9,089 nucleotides of DNA from a bacterium (GCA_030431355.1 JAUIJG010000209.1:1-9089), one strand, 5' to 3'. Counted from the stretch's first letter, positions 1 through 6,512 are shown. The notes: a model not told the origin generated them from the sequence alone. Translations and numbers: made by a program.

Positions 1-150
1 ATCATTCAGGAGAAAAGATTGGGCAAGGACAGTCCGGAGCTGGTGATGTACATTGAGGATTATGCGCGCAATCTAGAAGATGTCGGCAAAGAGCAAGAGT
101 CCAAAAAATTGAAGCAGCGGGCTCGAGAGTTGAAAAAGAAATCCAAATAA
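1..150 (+). CDS. C-terminal end of a TPR-repeat protein (5' end outside window)
   Basis: Frame 1 is open from the first base to a TAA at 148-150 and encodes 49 residues. The segment contains LGKDSPEL, then a helix with YARNLEDVGKEQES, then KKLKQRARELKKKSK. The spacing matches a tetratricopeptide repeat of the bacterial kinesin-light-chain-like type, where each unit reads roughly LG..HP..a..l..La..l...g...eA..l..rA. It would be the last repeat plus a basic tail. TPR proteins act as protein-protein scaffolds. Nothing here shows the partner or whether the full protein is secreted. The gene converges with the next one with five bases between stop codons, and I see no hairpin-plus-T terminator between them. 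It resembles the TPR lipoprotein at 6748-7443 only in general repeat style. Confidence 0.75.
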   Translation: MIQEKRLGKDSPELVMYIEDYARNLEDVGKEQESKKLKQRARELKKKSK

Positions 151-155
151 AGAAT

Positions 156-983
156 TCAAGGCAGGAGATTGGTTCTTCCTGTGCTGGTCAAGAATTCGAT
201 GAACAGGGCTTTCATGTCTTTTCCTTTGTAGGAATCCAGCGGCTCAAACTCTTTTGATCTTCGAACCAGGGCCTCGTTATCCGCTCTAATGAGAGGATTG
301 CCGTTCTCATCGAAGGATTTCGTGGAGGCGGATAGATTTATTCTATTGGACCGACCTTCGATGGGAGTGTAAGTGGTGATGCTCTCTTGCTGGTAGGATT
401 TGCTTATTTTTTGCGAGGAGCGCTTTACTCGAATGACATTGACCAGGGAGCGAAAGCGAACAGATGATTGATTGAAGGGCTCGTACTGCTTGTCCTTTAC
501 CAGGTGAATTTCGTCTTCTCTAGATAGTTTGGCCAGAGATTTGTAAGGCACTCCAGCATAGTGCCAAATTCCTCCCTGTCGGTCTTTTTGCATGCCGTAG
601 ACGAATTTCTGTCGGGCTTTGAAGCGATGGGGAATTTTACTGGAGTGTCCTGTTTTGAAGTTCCTTCTGAAGACGGCTGTCTCTTCTTTTATCGTCCATG
701 CGCCTGCCATCCAATCAGGAATTTGAACCCAGCGGTTTGACTGATTTAGATTTTCAAAAATCGATGCATCGAGTCTCTGACCCTGACGGAAGCCTTCCTG
801 GACGGAAGGCATTAACTCCTGGTGTTTGACTCCACCCTCCAGAGTTTTTGCCTCTGATAGAGCCTGATTGACACAGACCAGGAACAAAGCCAAAAAAACA
901 CTCCGGAGAAATAGCAGTTTGCTTTGCATGAGTTTCCGGATTATCTCCTGCGCCGAGGGAGCGACCCTGTTTAATGTTATCAT
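156..983 (-). CDS. Putative secreted protein of unknown family
   Basis: This is a 275-residue reading frame and I do not recognise its family. Near the N-terminus there is a secretion-signal-like segment: a basic stretch (residues 19-27), a hydrophobic core SVFLALFLVCV (about 28-38) and a possible cleavage site after LSEA. The mature part is hydrophilic and basic. It holds a Trp-rich entry (WVQIPDWMAGAWTIKEE, about 85-101), a GGIWHYAGVPY segment (about 137-147) and a C-terminal DMKALFIEFL segment. There is no obvious catalytic motif, lipobox or repeat. The WMAGAW segment is reminiscent of lipocalin-like small-molecule binders, but this is only a resemblance. The ATG at 983 has a GAGAG seven bases upstream. 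An internal ATG at 929 would give a tighter 257-residue signal-peptide protein, but its AGGAG lies 15 bases away, so the start is uncertain. The gene is divergent from the P-II gene, with 46 bases between. Confidence 0.75.
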   Translation of the reverse strand: MITLNRVAPSAQEIIRKLMQSKLLFLRSVFLALFLVCVNQALSEAKTLEGGVKHQELMPSVQEGFRQGQRLDASIFENLNQSNRWVQIPDWMAGAWTIKEETAVFRRNFKTGHSSKIPHRFKARQKFVYGMQKDRQGGIWHYAGVPYKSLAKLSREDEIHLVKDKQYEPFNQSSVRFRSLVNVIRVKRSSQKISKSYQQESITTYTPIEGRSNRINLSASTKSFDENGNPLIRADNEALVRRSKEFEPLDSYKGKDMKALFIEFLTSTGRTNLLP

Positions 984-1029
984 TGTCGGTCTCTCTTACA
1001 AAGTTTTGGAAAGTTTGGATGAGACCTCG

Positions 1030-1347
1030 ATGAAACTAGTTTCCGCAGTTATCAAACCCAAGTCCCTGACCCGGCTTCAAAGCATGTTGCGAAAAGCCGG
1101 TGTGCCTGGCCTGACCGTGATTAAAGCCCAGGGATTCGGCACCGAGAACAAGAGTACCGACATTAACAACCTTGGCCTTCTTACTGAGCGAATTAAAATT
1201 GAAGTAGCCCTGGAAGACGAGAAGGTAGACGAGGTTGTCAAGCTTATCTGTGATGCCGTCGGCACCAACAGTAAGCAAGGCGACGGCATCATATTCGTCT
1301 GGGATCTCGTGAGTGCCACTCGAATTGAGATGACCAACCCCGGTTAG
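1030..1347 (+). CDS. P-II family nitrogen-regulatory-type signal protein, divergent, short T-loop
   Basis: This 105-residue protein aligns along its length with GlnB/GlnK. It has the MKLVSAVIKP first strand, the GFG turn (35-37) before the T-loop, KIEV after it, the B-loop GDG followed by IFV (84-90), and the C-loop strand ATRIE (96-100). Canonical P-II proteins are about 112 residues, bind ATP/ADP and 2-oxoglutarate as trimers, and control ammonium transport and nitrogen enzymes through the T-loop. Here the T-loop is about four residues shorter and has no Tyr at the uridylylation position. The Gln after GFG-R is Glu39, the Lys after GDG is Ile87, and the second Arg of RIR is Glu100. Classic regulation is therefore doubtful. 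The frame stays open upstream to 868, but ATG 1030 gives the family N-terminus; upstream codons would overlap the divergent gene. No amtB or glnA is adjacent. The symbol is left blank because subgroup is unclear. Confidence 0.88.
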   Translation: MKLVSAVIKPKSLTRLQSMLRKAGVPGLTVIKAQGFGTENKSTDINNLGLLTERIKIEVALEDEKVDEVVKLICDAVGTNSKQGDGIIFVWDLVSATRIEMTNPG

Positions 1348-1356
1348 AGCTAACCG
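1341..1356. repeat. Perfect inverted repeat spanning the P-II stop codon
   Basis: CGGTTA, a GAGC loop and TAACCG form a perfect six-pair stem with a tetraloop. The P-II stop codon TAG (1345-1347) lies inside it. It sits between convergent genes (P-II on + and the small protein on -). No T-run follows on either strand; the nearest, TCTTTT, is about 18 bases on. It is therefore not a standard intrinsic terminator, though it could protect mRNA 3' ends. Chance is also possible. Confidence 0.35.
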
Positions 1357-1390
1357 CGAGGTCGAGAACTACTGTCTTTTGGGATTGATC

Positions 1391-1597
1391 TCAGTCGGCT
1401 TTTTTGGCCGCTTTCTTCTTTCTGGTCTCATCCAGCTCTTTTTCGAGCTGCTTTTCGAGCTGTTTAGCCCTGAGCCTCTTTTCCAATTGGGCCGGAGAGA
1501 AGGGATAGGAGCACCAGCCGTTTCCGTCCGTAGGACAGATGGACAGAGCTGTCTGCCCTGAATTTTTCTTTCGGTTTTTGTTGGAACTTTTAACCAT
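1391..1597 (-). CDS. Small Cys/Lys-rich protein of unknown function (68 aa)
   Basis: I do not recognise a named family. The protein has three parts: a basic, polar N-terminus (residues 1-15), a compact central segment with two Cys and aromatic residues (ICPTDGNGWCSYPFSPAQLE, about 20-39), and a Lys/Glu/Leu-rich helix likely to form a coiled coil (about 40-68, ending KKKAAKKAD). The two Cys are eight residues apart, which could suit a disulfide or half of a metal site. There is no signal peptide or membrane segment, so it is probably cytoplasmic. The frame can open at GTG 1603, but ATG 1597 is preferred because an AAAGGA (1605-1610) lies seven bases upstream. The opposite-strand frame over the same bases looks like a shadow. 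The gene lies 85 bases downstream of the deaminase on the same strand and appears to have its own promoter. Confidence 0.7.
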   Translation of the reverse strand: MVKSSNKNRKKNSGQTALSICPTDGNGWCSYPFSPAQLEKRLRAKQLEKQLEKELDETRKKKAAKKAD

Positions 1598-1604
1598 GTT
1601 CACA

Positions 1605-1610
1605 TCCTTT
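1605..1610 (-). promoter_or_regulatory. Ribosome binding site of the small protein
   Basis: On the minus strand AAAGGA precedes ATG 1597 by seven bases. It would be only one base from the upstream GTG at 1603, so it selects the ATG as the start. Confidence 0.6.
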
Positions 1611-1641
1611 GATAGGAGCGTCTTGATCTACAGTACCACTA

Positions 1642-1658
1642 TTTTCGAATTTCGAAAA
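1642..1658. promoter_or_regulatory. Palindrome, candidate operator
   Basis: TTTTCGAA, one central T, then TTCGAAAA is a perfect 8+8 inverted repeat. The one-base spacer makes it unsuitable as an RNA hairpin but typical of a dimeric repressor site. It starts five bases downstream of the minus-strand TATAAT at 1663-1668, so it covers the expected transcription start of the small-protein gene. No regulator gene is adjacent. I infer a repressor site; the regulator family is unknown. Confidence 0.45.
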
Positions 1659-1662
1659 ACCC

Positions 1663-1693
1663 ATTATAAGCTGATTTCGCTACTAACTGTCTA
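1663..1693 (-). promoter_or_regulatory. Candidate promoter of the small-protein gene
   Basis: On the minus strand TAGACA (1688-1693) and a perfect TATAAT (1663-1668) are separated by 19 bases. The spacing is longer than the ideal 17. The -35 element lies in the last codons of the deaminase gene. The predicted start near 1656 gives a leader of about 60 bases to ATG 1597. Confidence 0.45.
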
Positions 1694-2171
1694 CGCCTAT
1701 ATCCTCGTTCCATAGACTGGGACTGCGTTTCGCGAAAATTTGCAGCATCTCGTAGCACTCATCCAGATTTAAATCAATTACTTTCACACCGGCACTTTCC
1801 ATCAGGTTTCTGGAGCTTTCGAAAGTTCTATCTTCTCCGGCCACAACTATAGGAATACCGAACTGAATAACCGCTCCTGCGCACATGGCGCAGGGCATCA
1901 GGGTCGAATAGATAACCGTATCTTTGTAAGTCTTCTGTCGTCCAGCCGCCCTTAAACAGTCTATTTCCCCATGGGCTGTGGGATCGCCGAATTGAATTCT
2001 TCGATTATGACCCCGGCCTATGATTTTTCCATTCCTTACTAAGACTGAGCCTATCGGTACGCCACCTTCTTCCATACCATTCTGGGCTTCTATGATCGCC
2101 TCTTGCATGCAACGCTCGATCTCACTTTGATCGGGCAGGTGAGAGTGATCCCTTTGATTCGCTGGACTCAT
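1683..2171 (-). CDS. Cytosine deaminase, yeast Fcy1-like (CDA-fold zinc enzyme)
   Basis: This 162-residue cytoplasmic zinc hydrolase probably converts cytosine to uracil plus ammonia in pyrimidine salvage. The zinc signature is complete: His67 and Glu69 in THGE form (AHGEI) and Cys94/Cys97 in PCAMC. The rest follows yeast Fcy1 closely: EGGVPIG (35-41), RGHN with Asn56, the YKDT..Y.TL..C run (82-94), a GE...F segment with Phe117, and a C-terminal RSPSLWNEDIG (149-159). That ending supplies the Trp and Asp which in Fcy1 close over and recognise the base. TadA tRNA deaminases share the zinc motifs but normally lack this W-EDIG tail, and guanine deaminases are less similar. An isocytosine or related pyrimidine substrate remains possible. 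The first ~16 residues are an extra polar extension. ATG 2171 has AGGAAG (2179-2184) seven bases upstream. The gene is divergent from the acyltransferase. Confidence 0.88.
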   Translation of the reverse strand: MSPANQRDHSHLPDQSEIERCMQEAIIEAQNGMEEGGVPIGSVLVRNGKIIGRGHNRRIQFGDPTAHGEIDCLRAAGRQKTYKDTVIYSTLMPCAMCAGAVIQFGIPIVVAGEDRTFESSRNLMESAGVKVIDLNLDECYEMLQIFAKRSPSLWNEDIGVDS

Positions 2172-2201
2172 TAAAATGCTTCCTGTAAGTGGCCTACCGC
2201 T

Positions 2202-2208
2202 ATTTATA
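2202..2208 (-). promoter_or_regulatory. Possible -10 element of the deaminase gene
   Basis: On the minus strand the A/T-rich run AATATAAATA, about 30 bases before the deaminase ATG, contains a TATAAA resembling a -10 box. I see no convincing -35 hexamer at 16-18 bases, so support is weak. Confidence 0.25.
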
Positions 2209-2363
2209 TTAGCTCTTATTACTTCGCTATTCCATAGAAAAGTGGCTGAGAAAAACAGGGGTGGTTGTCTGACCGGCTCTTCCCCACAGTCCGAAAACTG
2301 TTCTGTTCTGTCTCTTTCCGCTCTCTGATTGTCCTAAAGTTGAGAGTGTAGGAATTCGTTTCT

Positions 2364-2368
2364 GGAGG
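2364..2368 (+). promoter_or_regulatory. Strong ribosome binding site of the PlsC-like gene
   Basis: GGAGG lies five bases before ATG 2374 and eight bases before the adjacent in-frame ATG 2377. The second ATG has the better spacing, so the true start may be 2377. Confidence 0.6.
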
Positions 2369-2373
2369 TTCTG

Positions 2374-3011
2374 ATGATGGCAGGGATGGCTGATAGTTTA
2401 TTCGATGGAAAATCTTTCTTTGGGTATCCTCTATGGAACACCATAAACCGGTTTGTGATTAACACCCATTTTAATTCGGCCAATATCTTAGGCATGGAGC
2501 ATTTGCCTGCGGACGAGCCTTTCATTCTTATCTCGAACCATACCTCTCGATTTGACGGACTGGTTGTGCAGTATCTCTTGAATCGTCGGGCCAACTATAT
2601 GGTCTCTCCCAACGAGATGAAAGGGCTGCAGCGTGCGGCGGTGATGAGCGTGGGCGCATTTCCTGCCAATCCGCGTCTGGACCTGGTCGGTTATTCAACC
2701 AGGCAGTTGTTGTCCGGAGAACCGGTGGTGGTTTTTCCGGAAGGAAATGTGTTTTATGACGGGGAGACACACAGATTTAAGACAGGAACAGCCAAGATAG
2801 CCCTGGAGGCTCTCGAAAACGGAAAGGACCTCGATTCGTGGCTTCTATCGGAGAGCCATTGCGGGTGGGGGATTTAGTGGAGCCGGGAGAGAAGCGAGAG
2901 AGTATAAAACGATTGACGGACGCTTTTCATGACAGCGTTTTTGAAATGGTTAATCTCGCCAAATCAGTGGGGGTAAACCCCTCCGGTGGTCTGATCGCAA
3001 CCCCGGTATAG
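2374..3011 (+). pseudogene. PlsC-like acyltransferase, broken by internal deletion and frameshift
   Basis: The first frame (2374-2877) gives an acyltransferase of the 1-acyl-glycerol-3-phosphate type. It has the catalytic NHTSRFDG (an H-x4-D motif, about residues 53-60), a middle region with VGAFPANP, and the substrate-binding FPEGN followed by FKTGTAKIALEAL. After about residue 152 it turns into an unrelated tail, ending at a TAG in 2875-2877. A second frame, open from about 2838 to TAG 3009-3011, encodes a typical family ending: SIGEPLRVGDLVEPG, then KRLTDAFHDSVFEMVNLAKS. The strand normally linking the two parts (IVPV-type, roughly 20-30 residues) is absent from both frames. The simplest reading is a deletion of a length not divisible by three near 2830-2838. 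An intact enzyme would acylate lysophosphatidate at the inner membrane. Both catalytic motifs survive, but the fold is probably incomplete. Sequencing or assembly error is the alternative. Confidence 0.7.
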
Positions 3012-3015
3012 GTTT

Positions 3016-5490
3016 CTATTTCTTATCTACTCGAATGTCCAGCGGCATGGAGTAGGCACCGCATACGAGGCCGTTTTCATCCACCCCGGCTATACGAACC
3101 TGAAAGTAGGCGTAGTCACCATTTATAAAAGAGCGGGCGAAGTCCAAATTCAGTTTATGCTTACCTTTTAGAGAATCTATCCCAATAGTCTTCAGCCGGT
3201 TCTCTGCTTTTGATCTTTCCATATCCAGTAGGGTACGGTTGTAGATTGCAAACTGAGTATTTGGATGGGAGACCTCCAAAATGAGTCTTTTCGCCTGTCT
3301 CACTTGCAAAAGGTCATAGTCGAGACTCAGAGTTCTATCCTTAAGCAAGATTGTGCCGTTTGTATCCATTGAATAATCACCGGCTGGAGTCAGGCGCGGT
3401 TGGCTCAGCGGCAGCGGTTCTAAGTAAGCCCTCTTTAGATTGAAGTTTTTCGGGGGCAGATCCAGCCTGAGGGTCGTATTCTTTGATTGTGTCCGGATCT
3501 TTAGCCAATCTTTGTGGCTGCCCAGGGGAAGTTTATAGGTTTTTTGTCCTTGTTTTTTAAGGAGTTGAAAAAAGATAGGGAGTATCTCCTCCTTCTCCTG
3601 GCCCGCATGCCAGCACAAAGAGCCTGCTTTGACCTTCTTTATCTCTTTGTCAGAAGCTATCTCCAGGCAGAGTAATTGCTCTTCAAAGACTTTGCCGGAA
3701 AAGTTTGCTCTAATTTCAAAGCTCGCTATCTCATTCCCTGGGGCCGAATTTTCAAACACATTGTATTTGCCATCTTTTTTCTTCGGCTTTCCAAAGTGAC
3801 CAAGGCTTATGACTTTCAACTCCCTGGTTTCAGTTTGCACTGGCTCTTCCAGGAAAAAGGGAATCAGTCTTTTGTCTGGCTGAGACCAGATGCTCAGTTG
3901 AGAACTGTTCTTCTTAACCGTGGCTCGAACCAGATCTTTGTTGAGGAGGGGGGATTTGAGAGGGCAACCATCCAGGCTCACAACCCTGGGGCTGAAGTCC
4001 TTTGAAGTTAAAGGTGGTTGGAGCAGACCTTTGACATAGTCGCTGGAAAAAAATGCGATGGTGCCTTTTATGTGATCAGGCAGGTTGAAGATCGTCAAAT
4101 TTTGCCCGGGGGATAGAGTCCGGCACTGTCTTTCTATCTCTGATTTTACTTTTCTGATCTCATCTGAAGCCTGAAGCCAGGCGCCGGTGTTTACCCGGGA
4201 GATTGATATGTATATTGAGGCAAGCAAAGCAAGGCAAAAAAGACCGGCAAAATAGAGGATATTTTCCTTGCTGAAATTTTTGGTCGGCGCCGGCACCAGA
4301 AGCAACACTATTCCGAGGGCAACGGGAACGGTAAGGAAGTAGGCTATGCGGCTTCCGGCCATTCCATCGGTAATGGACCAGACCGGTGTGTTGACACTAA
4401 ATAGAAGACTTAGAAAGAGCATTGATAGGATGAAAAATCCGCTTCTTCTCTCTATGGAACGACTCAATTTTGTGTTCACCACAAGCAAAATCGCGATTAG
4501 ACCATAGGTTAGGCGTAAAGCGATCTCTAAAAAATTTGAATCGCTTTCAAAGACTTCAATATTGAAGGGATGAAAGATCTTCCACAGGCTTACTGGAATG
4601 AAAAGTCTCTCCAGAATGGATTCACTGAGCACATAACCGATGGAGCCCACGTAGCCTCCGCTTATGGAATCAAGAACAAAGGCACGCAGCCCAAGATAGG
4701 CGATTAGTATCATCCAGTGAAATCGTACTTTCTTAATCGTGGTGGCGAAGATAACTTTGTTATTTGGTTTGATACTGTTTCCGTGCTCGAGCATGAAGAT
4801 GAGAGGCATGAGCACCAGCGGCAACGTGGCACAGGACTCTTTGCTTAAGAGCCCTCCGACAAGGAAGAGATAAGATAATCTGAACGCCCCCGGAGAGTTG
4901 TTCCTAAAGCTGACTAGCACCGCTATCAAAGTCAAAAGGTAGAACATGGCACCAACCAGGTCAGCTCGGCAGAGAACCCAGGAGACAGGCTCTGTGTTCA
5001 GCGGATGTATGGCAAAGAGAAGTGATACGAAATATGGTGCCATGAATTGCCATTTCAATGAGACTTTGCTCTGCTTCTTATCCGGGGATGATTGAATAAA
5101 GATTGAAAACAAAGCGGAGGCAAGATAAAAGACCAGGATGGAATTTATCCAGTGAAAGATTATGTTGCTCAGGTGATAACCGAAAGCGTTTCCCCGGTAA
5201 AGAAGAAAGTCAGAGACCAGGGTAAGCTCTGTAACCGGACGATAAAACAGATAGGCTGTGGTTCTATCGGCCCAGGGCTTCCAGAAGCTGTCCAGAAGCA
5301 TCAGAGGATCCGCTGTCGCCATGGCTTGGGCGAACCGCGGGAGGTGCCAGAGGTCATCACAGGTGAAATAGGCGAACAGACTCTGACCGAAAGCAAGCAA
5401 AATCGGAATCAGAAGAAGCAGGGCTACCGCGAGGAGCTGATATGGTGAAGACCTTGCTGCTTTAGGTCCGGGCTCTATTCCCGAAGTCAA
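3016..5490 (-). CDS. GT-C fold membrane glycosyltransferase-like protein with large C-terminal soluble region
   Basis: This is an 824-residue protein. The first ~435 residues hold about 10-11 membrane segments (e.g. 19-42, 105-131, 149-164, 179-195, 203-233, 257-273, 321-339, 351-366, 382-400, 411-431). The first outer loop has the acidic pair Asp45-Asp46 in TCDDLWH, where GT-C enzymes carry catalytic Asp. YRPVTELT (83-90), FAIHPLNTEPVSWVLCRADL (159-178), LLSKE (214-218) and GSRIAYFLTVP (379-389) match the PMT/TMTC-like superfamily, which moves sugars from polyprenyl-phosphate carriers onto proteins or glycans outside the membrane. Residues ~435-824 look soluble and beta-rich, with no recognised domain and no TPRs, unlike TMTC proteins. 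The start is TTG, five bases after the stop of the upstream FecR-like gene, so translation is probably coupled; the next in-frame ATG (codon 57) would cut off the first helix. Donor and acceptor are unknown. Confidence 0.75.
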   Translation of the reverse strand: MTSGIEPGPKAARSSPYQLLAVALLLLIPILLAFGQSLFAYFTCDDLWHLPRFAQAMATADPLMLLDSFWKPWADRTTAYLFYRPVTELTLVSDFLLYRGNAFGYHLSNIIFHWINSILVFYLASALFSIFIQSSPDKKQSKVSLKWQFMAPYFVSLLFAIHPLNTEPVSWVLCRADLVGAMFYLLTLIAVLVSFRNNSPGAFRLSYLFLVGGLLSKESCATLPLVLMPLIFMLEHGNSIKPNNKVIFATTIKKVRFHWMILIAYLGLRAFVLDSISGGYVGSIGYVLSESILERLFIPVSLWKIFHPFNIEVFESDSNFLEIALRLTYGLIAILLVVNTKLSRSIERRSGFFILSMLFLSLLFSVNTPVWSITDGMAGSRIAYFLTVPVALGIVLLLVPAPTKNFSKENILYFAGLFCLALLASIYISISRVNTGAWLQASDEIRKVKSEIERQCRTLSPGQNLTIFNLPDHIKGTIAFFSSDYVKGLLQPPLTSKDFSPRVVSLDGCPLKSPLLNKDLVRATVKKNSSQLSIWSQPDKRLIPFFLEEPVQTETRELKVISLGHFGKPKKKDGKYNVFENSAPGNEIASFEIRANFSGKVFEEQLLCLEIASDKEIKKVKAGSLCWHAGQEKEEILPIFFQLLKKQGQKTYKLPLGSHKDWLKIRTQSKNTTLRLDLPPKNFNLKRAYLEPLPLSQPRLTPAGDYSMDTNGTILLKDRTLSLDYDLLQVRQAKRLILEVSHPNTQFAIYNRTLLDMERSKAENRLKTIGIDSLKGKHKLNLDFARSFINGDYAYFQVRIAGVDENGLVCGAYSMPLDIRVDKK

Positions 5491-5495
5491 TTCTT

Positions 5496-6452
5496 CTACT
5501 CTTCTACCGAGAATCCCTGGGTGCCGTTTTTGAAGTTGAGCACCGCTGCCATTTTAGACATGTCTCCAAGAATCTTTCTCTCTTTCACTCCCGAAGCGCT
5601 CTGTCTTAGATCCGCGATTACATCGCTGGCGTTCAAAGCGCTTTCCACGGAAAATTCGCTGACAGCCAGGTGAGCGTTCTCCAGCAACTTAAAGTGCCTT
5701 CTTGCAATTCCGTCTCTGGGTCTGAGATTGGAGCGGGTCAGTTTTTTCTCGGAAGCCACCACTTCATACCCCGGAGCCAGTGCCACTGTCGGATCCTGGG
5801 GACCGGCGAAAGGACCTTGATCCAACTGCACCTTGATAGTCTGCCCGGTGCCGTCCAGGTTCATAACACGCATCACGCCGTCCGTATACTTGACGATTAT
5901 GTCACCGTTGGCGCCAACTGCTATGGAGCCGAATGGCGTATTTATAAGAGCTGTTTGGGATGGGCGTTTTACCGAGACCAGAATCTCTCCTTTGACAAGC
6001 TTGACCACATAGTCGCCTACTTTCTGGTAGACGGTTCCATCGGTTTGCCGAATCGAAATGCCTGAAGTGGGGCCTTTTAGATTGGATTGCAAGGGAAAGT
6101 CAGAATCTTCTATGAGCTGGATCCCGTTCAAAGCCGGAGCAGAGATCAAATTGATCAATCCGGGACTGTTTCCCGGAAAGGAGGGGATTGAAGACTCCAC
6201 ATCGGTGGGAACGACGATGGGAGGCGTGAAGATAGGTGTGGGAACCACAGGTGTAGTAGGTATCACCATAGGAGGTGGGCCGTAAGGAGAGGCGATGACC
6301 GGAAACTCCGGTTTGAGTACGGCAGCCAGTAGAAATAAGAGCGCCAGAAGATAAGGGATGTTTTTCAGATACTTTTTCGGTCTGTTATTTTTCTGTTCAA
6401 TCATTTTCGCTGACTTCTCTGACCTGGATATTTCGTCCACCAGATGTTCCAT
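5496..6452 (-). CDS. Membrane-anchored FecR-like domain protein with proline-rich linker
   Basis: From ATG 6452 this is 318 residues. It has a charged N-terminal tail (1-31), one hydrophobic segment IPYLLALLFLLAAVL (about 32-46), a Pro/Thr/Val-rich linker (about 56-83, repeated PTP, VVP and TPP units), then a FecR-like beta region (about 130-215). The FecR-like features are VGDYVVKLVKGEILVSV, INTPFGSIAVGANGDIIVKY and a short glycine turn DGTGQT. A helical C-terminal part follows (about 240-318). FecR domains sit in the periplasm; some sense signals for ECF sigma factors, others stand alone as envelope proteins. No sigma factor is nearby, so signalling is unproven. Alternative starts are TTG 6470 (324 aa) and ATG 6404 (302 aa, more like a signal peptide). 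It is the first gene of a two-gene operon with the GT-C protein, suggesting a joint envelope role. Confidence 0.7.
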   Translation of the reverse strand: MEHLVDEISRSEKSAKMIEQKNNRPKKYLKNIPYLLALLFLLAAVLKPEFPVIASPYGPPPMVIPTTPVVPTPIFTPPIVVPTDVESSIPSFPGNSPGLINLISAPALNGIQLIEDSDFPLQSNLKGPTSGISIRQTDGTVYQKVGDYVVKLVKGEILVSVKRPSQTALINTPFGSIAVGANGDIIVKYTDGVMRVMNLDGTGQTIKVQLDQGPFAGPQDPTVALAPGYEVVASEKKLTRSNLRPRDGIARRHFKLLENAHLAVSEFSVESALNASDVIADLRQSASGVKERKILGDMSKMAAVLNFKNGTQGFSVEE

Positions 6453-6512
6453 CACATCTCTACTTGTCAATAATTTGGATTAGGCAGCTTTATTCCAAAT
6501 TATTACAGGGTC

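Noticed and set aside
868..1029. N-terminal extension of the P-II frame
   Set aside because: It would overlap the divergent secreted-protein gene and add 54 residues absent from the P-II family; ATG 1030 gives the normal N-terminus.
1379..1561. Plus-strand 60-residue frame opposite the small protein
   Set aside because: It is the hydrophobic Leu/Phe-rich antisense of the Lys/Glu-rich coding strand. It has no ribosome site, and the minus-strand frame has a ribosome site and a promoter.
1683..2171. TadA tRNA adenosine deaminase as the identity of the zinc deaminase
   Set aside because: The zinc motifs are shared, but the RGHN..., Y-K-D-T and C-terminal W-x-EDIG features follow Fcy1 rather than TadA.
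2256..2320. Short inverted repeats (ACAGT-CCGAAA-ACTGT and GGT-ACC arms) upstream of the PlsC-like gene
   Set aside because: Stems of three to five pairs are expected by chance; no T-run or leader motif makes them a terminator or riboswitch.
5670..6285. Plus-strand frames opposite the FecR-like gene
   Set aside because: They are antisense shadows. The glycine-rich end is only the complement of the proline-rich linker.
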